The translations under genes were made by a program, and so were the position numbers. 64,000 nucleotides of DNA from Saussurea involucrata (Eukaryota > Streptophyta > Magnoliopsida > Asterales > Asteraceae). Positions 43,504 through 53,697 of the stretch are shown piece by piece. A model generated the notes under the pieces. The model saw nothing but the letters and a program-made list of their open reading frames with translations, did no database searches and was not told where the DNA came from. The stretch covers positions 27,687,696 to 27,751,695 of the forward strand of contig CM066312.1 of the NCBI GenBank assembly GCA_033807775.1. Direction: 5' to 3'. The number at the start of each line of letters is the position of its first letter. The first letter of the stretch is position 1.

Positions 43504-44557
43504 AGAAACTCTTTCTACTTATCTCCATATTGAAAAATTTGAGCGAGGTAAAATCGACAAAACTCTATTTTTCAGGAAAGTAAAAGGTCATATCATTCTT
43601 GTTCAGATATATGTTGATGACATTATATTTGGCTCTACTAACCCTGATCTTTGTACTCGTTTCGCTGATAGAATGAAAGATGAGTATAAAATGAGCATGA
43701 TGGGTGAACTAACATATTTCCTTGGTCTTCAGATATAACAAAATGAAAAAGGAACTTTCATTAATCAGGGAAAGTATGTTAAAGATATGCTGAATAAATT
43801 CGACTTAACTGAAAGTTCAGCTATGAAAACCCCTATGGCACCACCGCTGACACTTGATAAGGATACTAAGGGTATTCCTGTTAATGTCACGCTGTACCGT
43901 GGGATGATCGGCTCTCTTTTGTATCTTACCGCTAGCCGACCCGATATTATGTATGCAACATGTTTGTGTGCACGATATCAAGCTGAATCTAAGATATCTC
44001 ATATGAAAGCTGTAAAGCGAATTTTTCGATACCTTAAGGGTTCAACGAATCTAGGTCTTTGGTATCCCAAAGACTCAGGATTTGATCTAATCGCCTATTC
44101 AGATAGTGATTTTGCATGTTGCAAAATGGATAGGAAAAGCACCACAGGAGGATGTCAGCTCCTGGGTGGAAAGCTGGTAAGTTGGACAAGTAAAAAGCAA
44201 AACTCAGTGTCCACCTCCACAACTGAAGCTGAGTATGTAGCCGCTGGAAGCTGTTGTTCTCAGGTCTTGTGGATGAGAAATCAACTGCTGGACTATGACC
44301 TTCAGCTCTCAAATATTCCAATCTATTGCGACAGCACAAGTGCCATCGCTATAGCAATTAATCCAGTGCTACACTCAAAGACAAAACACATCGAAATCAG
44401 GTATCACTTTATCAGTGATCATGTGATGAATGGTGATATAGAACTTCACTTTATCCCAACAGATTATCAGTTAGCTGATATGTTCACCTAACCTCTTGAT
44501 GAGACAAGGTTCAACTTTCTCATCAGCGAGCTTGGAATGCTTAACTTTGAGGAATAA
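43504..44557 (+). pseudogene. C1 pol: RT C-terminal half and RNase H
   Basis: It continues the interrupted RT with ETLSTYLHIEKFERGK, FFRKVKGHIILVQIYVDDIIFGSTN (catalytic YVDD intact) and MMGELTYFLGLQI. TAA near 43737 (probably CAA) follows. From 43787 come the conserved copia blocks MKTPMAPP, YRGMIGSLLYLTASRPDI, AVKRIFRYLKGS, and RNase H YSDSDFACCKMDRKSTTG, STTEAEYVAAGSCCSQ, DSTSAIAIAINPVLHSKTKHI and DYQLADMFT. TAA replaces the usual Lys/Gln after MFT. The chain would end at GMLNFEE near 44556. Confidence 0.92.
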
Positions 44558-45542
44558 ACTCTTCAGCGGTTCGCATTTGATCAGCGACAGGATAAAACCA
44601 ACTTATATAACCCATTCTATCATCTTCTCTCTGAATAAACTTGATTCGCTGATATCAAGGTATGTTTTCTCTCTCTGACAAAACGCATGAAAATGCAAGA
44701 TTTCAAAATAAATTACATCGCTGAATATCTCTTTCTTAATCAGCGATACATTGAAATTTCTAAAACCAACACTGATATTTCTATTCAGTGCTTCATGTTT
44801 TCAAAACTGTCCCTGAGTTTTTCAAAACCTCAGAGACATCCAAAAATATGAAAGGACAGTTGTGACGTCATTACAACAGATAAGCCCTGGCACGTCCTTC
44901 ATTCTGACACACGTTTGCACGTTTCGTTTACTCGCCAATCAAATGCAAACACGTGTCCGTGTCATGATGAAAATATTTTCCCGCTCAAGATTTTCTCTCA
45001 CTCTAATCTCTATATAAACTCATTCTGGGTTTATATTTTTCTTTTATGCGAACTTCTTCTCCAAGCTAAGAAAAAGAATTTACTGTTGCATTTGTGCTCT
45101 CAAGTTTTTCAAGAACTTAAGAACTTCATCTTCTTCAACGAACCAGGTTAATAATTCTTTTATTTTACCTATCTTTTCAAACTTGGTAATGATCTTCTCT
45201 TTGTTTTCACAAGATCAAACAAAAGAACCTTTTTAAAATGAAATCATTTCTTTCATGATTTTATGAACACAACCTTTCATGGTTGTTCATCAAGTTTAAA
45301 ACGCAAAATCTTAAACTTGTTCTTCATACGTTTTTCCAGAATCCCAATCTTCAAAGGAAACTGGTAAACAAGATTTTTTTGGGTTTGCATTTCGTTTTTC
45401 AAAAAACAAGAAAAACCCTAATCTTCATTAAGACATTTTGTCTGAATGAAATGAACAAAATTCGAACCATCTGATTGGAAAATCTTTCCACATTAACATT
45501 ATTCTTATTTGTTAATCTTTGGTTGAACTGATAATACAGAAA
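44558..45542 (+). other. C1 spacer between pol and 3' ORF
   Basis: About 1 kb, AT-rich, without a coding frame I recognise. It contains several TCGCTGA/TCAGCGA heptamers in its first 250 bases. It ends TTGAACTGATAATACAG, AAA, then the ATG of the 3' ORF. The ATACAG could be a 3' splice site for a subgenomic RNA, which is an inference. Confidence 0.6.
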
Positions 45543-46279
45543 ATGGCATCTTCTGACATTCCCAAGAACACCATCGCTGAGAACACTGCTGCTGATGATA
45601 GTGCTGAGTAAGTGGAAATCCTCAAGGCTCCTCAGGTCAAGTTCTCTCTTGACAAACTGGATTGGACCAAGGTAAATAACCTCTATGCGCTTCTCGAGTT
45701 TCCTCCTCGAAAGCAAGTCACACATCTAGATGATGCTGTGAAATTCCTGAAGAACTGTTCCATCTCCACAGCCCTGACCATAACACCTCCTGCACATCAG
45801 CTACTGCTATCCTAATTCTGGTACTCTGCCAGACACTCTCAGCTACCCTCAGCCAAAGACCCCTAAAAAACAATTGACTGCATCCTCTGCGACACTGACT
45901 ATGGCACAATGAAGATTACACCTGCCATCATTCGCAAAGCCCTCAGCCTTCCCATCGCAACCAAAGAAAAATCGTTTGTTCCTCTCCCTGACCACAAGAA
46001 AAACTCAGACAGGGAAGCCATCATTGCATTCTTCGATGCAATGGGCTATGTATGGGAAACTTGGAGGGACAAGAAGCCCGAGAAGAAGCTGACCCTCATC
46101 AAGAAATCTAAAATGCCCAGCGAGATGAATTTCATCTTCGCTCATTTAATCAGCTGCATGACTGCCAAGTCCGGCTCCTCTGACCAAGCCGCTCAGCCTC
46201 AGCAAGCAATAGGATATGCATTGCTGAAAGGTCTACATATAGACTGGGCATCAATTATCTATGATGACCTGGTACTCAG
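45543..46279 (+). pseudogene. C1 3' ORF (env-position), first part
   Basis: ATG at 45543 (MASSDIPKNTIAENTAADD). The frame has stops near 45609, 45813 and 45864 but keeps one phase. It includes VKFSLDKLDWTKVNNLYALL, YGTMKITPAIIRKALSLPI and MPSEMNFIFAHLISCMTAKSG. I see no signal peptide or membrane helix. It occupies the place of the env-like ORF of Sireviruses, but nothing in the sequence shows an envelope function. G4 is inserted after LVL. Frame and sense resume at 53598 onward. Confidence 0.7.
46275..46279. other. Left TSD of G4 (CTCAG)
   Basis: CTCAG before the LTR and CTCAG at 53593-53597 after it. Confidence 0.92.
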
Positions 46280-46706
46280 TGTAACGACCCGGTATCCCAA
46301 AACATACATAATATACAACAATTAACATTTCATACACAACGTCGTTACTTTAATAACAAAATACATGATAATTCACATTCGGTCCCAAAGTCTCAAAACT
46401 ATACAATACAAAAGAAACGTAAACATATCCTAATCTTCGTCAGCTAGCAACCGCATCCTATGCTTTATCCTTCCCTTTGCTAACAAAAGATCCTTGACCT
46501 GGAATACATATTTTTGAAAGGAAAATGAGGGTTAGACCAAAAGGTCTAGTGAGAAAATCCCTGTCAGTTTAGAAATCCTTTTTATAAAAACACACATATA
46601 CCACAAATAATTAAATACCAAGTAAGACTCGTGCAATGTGCTCAACTCCTCATCCTCTCTCTCATCCTCATTCCCATGGCCATATTAGTTGGTTGCGAGC
46701 CAACAA

Positions 46707-46794
46707 CACCGCTGTACAACAACTACATCACCGTTGTACAACAACTACAGCACCGTTGTACAACAACTACAACACCGCTGTACAACAACTACAA
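46707..46794. repeat. 22-bp minisatellite in G4 LTR
   Basis: Four tandem copies close to CACCGYTGTACAACAACTAC plus two bases. The partner LTR (52430-52495) has about three less regular copies. Confidence 0.85.
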
Positions 46795-47015
46795 CAAACA
46801 CCTCCGCCGACTACAGTTTCGGCTAACGTATATTCGTGTAGTGTAATGCACAGATAAATACAATATATATGTACCGATATATCATATTGTCATTTATAAA
46901 ACTTTCATTACATTTCAATCACATATCCATCTCAATCATAAACACGTAATCACACCATATATCACGTATCCAATCCATACATATCCATCTCATATATATA
47001 TCACATATATATGTA

Positions 47016-47278
47016 GAGGTGGGTTCAAACGAGAACGCTAAGTATTTACGAGAACTACGAGAACGGCCTTCCATGTACAAAATCACTAGTGATTCGCGTA
47101 CAAAATCACTGGTGATTCGCGCGACTTGCCACGCGAATTGCAAGTCGCGGCCCAAAGTGCGCGTGTCCAGAATTTTAATCACCAATGATTTTGTACGCGA
47201 ATCACTAGTGATTTTGTACATGGTCGGCCGTTCTCGTAGTTCTCGTAAATAGTTATCGTTCTCGTTTGAACCTTCTTC
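47016..47278. mobile_element. 263-bp foldback MITE in the G4 3' LTR
   Basis: Long terminal inverted repeats of about 85 bases (ends GAGGTGGGTTCAAACGAGAA and GAAGAAGGTTCAAACGAGAA) surround a short centre, which itself contains repeated AATCACTAGTGATT palindromes. The flanks carry a 10-bp TSD TATATATGTA (47006-47015 and 47279-47288). The other LTR (about 52712) is the empty site. A 9-10 bp TSD with long TIRs suggests a Mutator-like MITE. It has no coding capacity. Confidence 0.9.
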
Positions 47279-48169
47279 TATATATGTATCCCAGTTGAAA
47301 ACGTTTTTAAAAGTAAAACTCACCTCGATCGCTTATCCATAAACACTTCCAAGCCTTTCTCCAAAAGATTCAGTCTTTTAATCCAAATGCACAGAATCTG
47401 AAACAGATTAAATACAAATATCCCCTTACCATTTGAACACATGAACTCTAGATAAATCTACCTAACTCTAGCCATCAAAACAACCAAACAGCTATAGTTT
47501 TCGGACAGCCCAAAGCAACCCGGACAACCCAACTTTTCCGGACAGCATAACTAACCCGGATAACATGAATTATCCGGACAACACAGGCCAATCCGGACAA
47601 CACAAGGAAACCGGACACCAAAGTAATCCGGACGTCATCCGGTATCTAATTCATCCAGAAACCATCAACGGATCGTCCGGACACTATCAATAAAACTACC
47701 CGGACACCACCAAAGAAACTACCCGGACACATTCATATCATCCGGACACCTCTGACTGTTTATCCCATTTTAACCCAGAAATTGACTGAATCATTAACAG
47801 ATGTGATTTCGACTATTCTACTCCGATAGGAACTATCTAATAGCAATTACAAACATAAAATACAAAGAGACATACCTCAGATTCACTTCCAAGCATACCA
47901 ATTGAAGCCTTAACCTAGCTTTTCTTCTTTTCTCCTTCTTGCCTCCAAACACACACACACACACACTATGCAAATATCTGGATAATATCTGAGTTGCTTA
48001 AGAGATAATATCAAACTTATTTACCAATCCAGCCCTTAAACTATTCAATAATGACCCCAACACCCTTAACTTGTAAATTCACCTAAACTTACCCTAAACA
48101 TCAACTTTAAAGTTAACTAAACTTAACGGAAAGGGAATTTTAACTAACGAACTTACCCGGGGTATTACA

Positions 48170-48187
48170 TTATCCCCCCCTTAAAAG
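48170..48187 (-). other. G4 polypurine tract
   Basis: Minus-strand TTTTAAGGGGGGGATAA directly before the 3' LTR. A scrap of the usual pol 3' UTR (about 48190-48240) follows. Confidence 0.87.
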
Positions 48188-48239
48188 AATTCCGTCCCGG
48201 AATTCGGTTAAGCGAAAAGGTATAAATACTTAGTTTTCA

Positions 48240-51200
48240 CTACTACCTCAAATTCAATCAAAACCAAATATTCTACTATCTTAAAAATAAGATCATCCCT
48301 CCATTCTCTTTTCCACTTAGAGTCAAAACTAATAATCTTTTGATGAACAAGTATGCTATTCTCAATATTACCAAGACACCAATAATTTCAATTCCACACA
48401 AAAATTCCACCCCTTTTAAAACAATGATAACCACCAACTTATTGATACTAACCACACTTTACACACATCATCCGTAATTTATTCAATTATTCCATCCCAC
48501 AAAGTCGATCCCAATTTTAAAATAATCAAATCCCCCGAATATTCAAAATAACTCGATAGATCACTTATATCACAAAAAGAAAATAACTTATACCCACATA
48601 AAACTAATCCAAATAACACCACCTTTTATGCTTACTCGGAACATTTACCACGCTAATATTACTTTTTACTCCATCAATCTTTCACGACAAACTTCGTGTT
48701 CTACGCTTTTACAATACTAACTCAAAAACATAAACATACACTTTCCATATAAAACTTGCTTAGCAATTACAATCTATTTCTTATACTCTTCCATGAAATA
48801 AAATTATACTCAACAAAATCATTTTTTTTATTATGGATAAGTTCCTTAATTTTAACAAACCCGTATACCTCATTCTACTATTCCCATTTCTCATGCTAGC
48901 ATAGCATAACCACGATAATCACACATCAATACTTAATTACTCTTGCCACTAAATCATTCATCAAAATCATATTCACACATGCAAGACCAAGCCTAATCAA
49001 ACGGTTCCACTAAAAGTTACAATAACAATCCAACACTCCAAAAATAACAACACTCTACTCTCACATAAATCACAGAATCAACTTGGAGTATCACCTTAAC
49101 CCGCAGTTAAACTTTTCTCCATAGACTATACACAACTCTATTGTCGTTTCTCTAACCCAAAATACGTCTAAGACAGACAACACTTTCTCGCATGAATTAC
49201 ACCGATCACGAACCATAGATAACAATTGATTCCCATACTTGCCACGACATCACTCTCGCACTACTATCATGTCCTATCCAATGGTCCTTCATCCTGAGCA
49301 TTACATTCGACTACTTTCCTCCACTCTCTTCTCAATATAAAACATGTTTTCCACGAGGACAGCTCACTAGAAGGTGCTCACCTACGAGCTAGCTTTCTTT
49401 CACTTCCAAACCAACCGCACACACCCAATTTCAATGATTACCATACTTAACCAACAATTTCACCACACCTCATACCAGGAACTTAACCGAGTTAATCCGA
49501 AATCACACTCAATGCTCGAAGCAACCACACACTTTTCATTTCTCAAACGGTAATACTCCACTCCTTAGCTAACCATCTACTGCCACTCCATTCTCTTATT
49601 CTCGAATAACAATACTACGCACCACCTAGACATTCATGCCTTTCCACACATACTTTTGTAGTATCTGAACAACTTATAAACAAAATCCCGAGCAGAGGTT
49701 TTCACTTACACTCATCCCATATCACCACTAATCTACCACTTAACCTTACAAAAATTCATTAATACCACACCTCGCACGCTCATTAATTATAAACTGCCAC
49801 CATCTTATCCACATCACCCCACACATTTAAACAATACCCTTTTTGATAGCGTCAACAATCACAATGCGTATAATCTTCACAACACACTAAACTGTCGCCT
49901 TCATGACCAGGTCAAGACTTCACACACTACCGTTATTCTCCACACATAATCCTCACGTTCCACACACTACTATTATTCTTTACACTCAGGCCATCACATT
50001 TCACACATTTAACAAAATCAGAACGACAGTAATTAAGCACACCCATCACACTTCCTAACAGAACCCACTTCATCCAAAGCTTCATAACCAACTTATACCC
50101 CCACCGTTCTCACTTGAGGAAAAACACAAGACTTTTCATAGTGTAAAAATCAAAATTTTCAACCTATCCAATACCCAGACCCATCGCCGATAATATTACA
50201 TCATGTAACGTAACGCTACTTATTATCATTCCACCACAAGGATTCACTTCGACCCTTTCTAATCTTACCGTAAATAAAACCATTCTTACATAACCAAGCA
50301 ATAGTTCAAACTACAATCATACCGACATTCCGAATTCAAAAGCTCGACTCCACATAAGGGTATTGCACAGTGGTCACCTTATTAAGCCAGGTACGGCATT
50401 CATAATTGTTCTCCACTGTGCAATCCAACTCCAAACATAGTAACAACTTCACAACAGCATGCAATCAACAATTACGTAGAAATGAACATGTAAACAATTC
50501 GCATGCTTATATAAACGTTTTCACATCGCGTAATATAAAACCATTTAAATAATTTAATCCGATCAACATCCTCGTAACCATAATCAGTTATGAAAACCTT
50601 TCGTAAAACTTTTCATTCACACAAAGAAGGTAAGGGAACTCACCTTAGCCTCAGCACTTCGACACACGCTCCGGGATACACTTTAGTCCAAACCGAATAC
50701 CTAAATTGGTGCCACATAAATGGTGTTAAACCATCTAATTACATCCTCAAAACATTCCCAATAATCCCTAAGACCAAACCCCCAATCAACACTTCGATCC
50801 TAGACCCGAACGAACGGCGAAACGGGAACAAGGTTTTGGGAACAGGGCTTGGCGCCCCTAGTGGCGCGCCTCCAGACGCGCAACCAGATGCGCAAAGCAC
50901 TGGTCTACCCCCTTCATGAGACTTCTCTCAAAAATCAAGGGTTTCTCATCCTTAAACTTCCCAAATCAGTTCTAAGGTTCCCAAATCGATATTTTTGATA
51001 CCATAAACATTAAGAACTAATAACCATCATTTTAAACGACATAAAACTCATCAAATCTATCACTCCAAAACTAAAAAACTCAATCCATGGAAAAATGAAG
51101 ATCTATCAAGCAAACATGATGAAGCTTCTTACTGATTTGATCAAAATTCATAGGGAATCCATCCTAAAATCATTTGCCTTCTTTCTTATGGATTAAAACT

Positions 51201-51455
51201 CAACCAACAATTGGATTATCAAATCCCCAACCATAAACTTGCCTGATCAATATAGAGAAGAAAAGAAGAAGAAATCAAACTTTGAAGAAGATGACTCATA
51301 CCATGCTGCAACTCTTCCTTTACACTTCCAATTGAATTTGCTAACAATTGAAAACTTTAAATCAATCCCCCAACCATTCCTTACTTTCATCATAACCTCA
51401 CTTATTCCAGTATATCAACTTTATCTTCTCATATCGAATTACCGAGGATCACTTA
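48240..51455 (-). other. G4 internal noncoding DNA of unknown origin
   Basis: About 3.2 kb, AT-rich, with no frame that resembles gag or pol. It has a 12-base inverted repeat (50362-50373 with 50413-50424) and a GC-richer patch at 50840-50900 (GGCGCGCCTCC). The open frame 50590-50919 has no recognisable domain. It replaces most of gag-pol. I cannot say whether it came from another element or from host DNA. Confidence 0.6.
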
Positions 51456-51746
51456 TCATTTCCTACTCAAAAGTTTTAACAAGATCAAGTTCCAATACCA
51501 TCCTATGCTTACTACTACATCGAATTCTAACAAGATTATCGAAAATAACTTAATAGGCACTCCACACCCGTCTATATCGCCAACACAATCATCAACTTCT
51601 TTTCTAATGCACACAAGCAACAAAAGAACGAAAACACAATTAATTCGGTTTGCACCGAAATCTAATAACACTTTAGCACGTGTAGAGTTTATATAAATAT
51701 ACATGTCTTCGTTTCTATCCATACGTCTAGTCCGACTTGCCACTCT
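51456..51746 (-). pseudogene. G4 protease fragment fused to gag start
   Basis: From ATG at about 51743, MASRTRR (the gag start of this lineage) passes after a few residues straight into INSTRAKVLLDFGANR, the protease active-site block with DFGA for DSGA. GCGVPIKLFSIILLEFDVVV follows, then unrelated sequence. All of gag and all pol domains after protease are missing. Confidence 0.82.
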
Positions 51747-51832
51747 GTCGATTCAACAAGGTTAATATACACATAAGCACATACCCCATATAACAAGGTA
51801 TTCCAGTTCAAACATGCACCTGTAAGATCACA

Positions 51833-51853
51833 ATTACACTGGCCAGGTGTAAT
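51833..51853 (-). promoter_or_regulatory. Leader hairpin with palindromic TGGCCA loop (G4)
   Basis: Stem ATTACAC, loop CTGGCCA, stem GTGTAAT on the minus strand, with seven perfect pairs, 148 bases from the PBS. It is kept although this element lost nearly all its coding sequence. Confidence 0.55.
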
Positions 51854-51989
51854 CTGAAATTACCTTACATGATGTTCCTTCTACCTTTTATACTTAGCAT
51901 CCCAAGGTTCTAATATATCAAGGACATCCTACTTCACATGCAGTTTAAGTCTAGGTACGGGTACAAATAACTAAATCCCTTAAACTAGG

Positions 51990-52001
51990 GCTCTGATACC
52001 A
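51990..52001 (-). other. G4 primer-binding site, tRNA-iMet
   Basis: TGGTATCAGAGC on the minus strand, two bases from the LTR. Confidence 0.93.
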
Positions 52002-52003
52002 TC

Positions 52004-53592
52004 TGTAACGACCCGGTATCCCAAAACATACATAATATACAACAATTAACATTTCATACACAACGTCGTTACTTTCATAACAAAATACATGATAATTCAC
52101 ATTCGGTCCCAAGTCTCAAAACTATACAATACAAAAGAAACGTAAACATATCCTAATCTTCGTCAGCTAGCAACCGCATCCTATGCTTTATCCTTCCCTT
52201 TGCTAACAAAAGATCCTTGACCTGGAATACATATTTTTTAAAGGAAAATGAGGGTTAGACCAAAAGGTCTAGTGAGAAAATCCCTGTCAGTTTAGAAATC
52301 CTTTTTATAAAAACACACATATACCACAAATAATTAAATACCAAGTAAGACTCGTGCACTGTGCTCAACTCCTCATCCTCTCTCTCATCCTCATTCCTAT
52401 GGCCATATTAGTTGGTTGCGAGCCAACAACACCACTATACAACAACTACAACACCGATGTACAACAACTAATGCACCGCTGTACAACTACAACAAACACC
52501 TCCGCCGACTACAGTTTCGACTAACGTATATTCGTGTAGTGTAATGCACATATAAATACAATATATATATATGTACCAATATATCATATTGTCATTTATA
52601 AAACTTTCATTACATTTCAATCACATATCCATCTTAATCAAAAACACGTAATCACACCATATATCACGTATCCAATCCATACATATCCATCTCATATATA
52701 TCACATATATATGTATCCCAGTTGAAAACGTTTTTAAAAGTAAAACTCACCTCGATCGCTTATCCATAAACACTTCCAAGCCTTTCTCCAAAAGATTCAG
52801 TCTTTTAATCCAAATCCACAGAATCTGAAACAGATTAAATACAAATATCCCCTTACCATTTGAACACATGAACTCTAGATAAATCTACCTAACTCTCGCC
52901 ATCAAAACAACCAAATAGCTATAGTTTTCGGATAGCCCAAAGCAACCCGGACAACCCAACTTTTCCGGACAACATAAATAACCCGGATAACATGAATTAT
53001 CCGGACAACACAGACCAATCCGGACAACACAAGGAATCCGGACACCAAAGTAATCCGGACGTCATCCGGTATCTAATTCATCCGGAAACCATCAACGGAT
53101 CATCCAGACACTATCAATAAAACTATCCGGACACCACCAAAGAAACTACCCGGACACATTCATATCATCCGGACACCTCTGACTGTTTATCCCATTTTCA
53201 CCCAGAAATCGACTGAATCATTAACAGATGTGATTTCGACTATTCTACTCCGATAGGAACTATCTAATAGCAATTAAAAACATAAAATACAAAGATACAT
53301 ACCTCAGATTCACTTCCAAGCATACCAATTGAAGCCTTAACCTAGCTTTTCTTCTTTTCTCCTTCTTGCCTCCAAACACACACATACACTATGCAAATAT
53401 CTGGATAATATCTGAGTTGCTTAAGAGATAATATCAAACTTATTTACCATTCCAGCCCTTAAACTATTCAACAATGACCCCAACACCCTTAACTTGTAAA
53501 TTCACCTAAACTTACCCTAAACATCAACTTTAAAGTTAACTAAACTTAACGGAAAGGGAATTTTAACTAAAGAACTTACCCGGGGTATTACA
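52004..53592 (-). repeat. G4 5' LTR
   Basis: 1589 bases, TGTAACGACC to GGTATTACA, followed by TSD CTCAG. It has a TCCGGACA cluster at 52920-53185 and lacks the MITE. Confidence 0.92.
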
Positions 53593-53697
53593 CTCAGAGT
53601 GGACTCCATCGCTGACAGATCTCAACAGAGGGTGACCTAAAACTCTCAGAGTGGACTTCATCAGCGCCGTATTCCAAAAAGGCCTGAAGGACAGCTA
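53593..53697. repeat. 52-bp tandem duplication in C1 3' ORF
   Basis: CTCAGAGTGGACT recurs at 53593 and 53645, and AACAGAGGGTGACCTAAAAC recurs downstream. The second copy carries on the ORF frame. The 52-base offset shifts the frame of the first. Confidence 0.78.

Larger units (their letters stand above)
46280..48169 (-). repeat. G4 3' LTR with MITE insertion
   Basis: 1890 bases. Without the 263-bp MITE and its 10-bp TSD it is 1617, close to the 1589 of the other LTR. It has a 22-bp minisatellite at 46707-46794 and a TCCGGACA cluster at 47500-47760. Confidence 0.92.
46280..53592 (-). mobile_element. G4: non-autonomous gypsy element (LARD-like)
   Basis: Two gypsy LTRs in the same lineage as G1 (TGTAACGACC...GGTATTACA), TSD CTCAG, PBS and PPT are present. 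The internal region (48170-52003) has only a 95-codon protease scrap and more than 3 kb without recognised coding sequence. Such elements move only with proteins made by a relative. Confidence 0.9.

Noticed and set aside
46707..46794. CRISPR-like array
   Set aside because: The 22-base units are directly tandem without unique spacers and lie inside a plant LTR.
46631..46857. Two overlapping plus-strand frames rich in Tyr/Thr/Asn
   Set aside because: They come from the 22-bp minisatellite of the G4 LTR, which is open in several frames.
50590..50919. 109-codon plus-strand frame in the G4 internal region
   Set aside because: It starts with an ATG, but there is no domain and no support other than length. 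It lies in noncoding-looking DNA.
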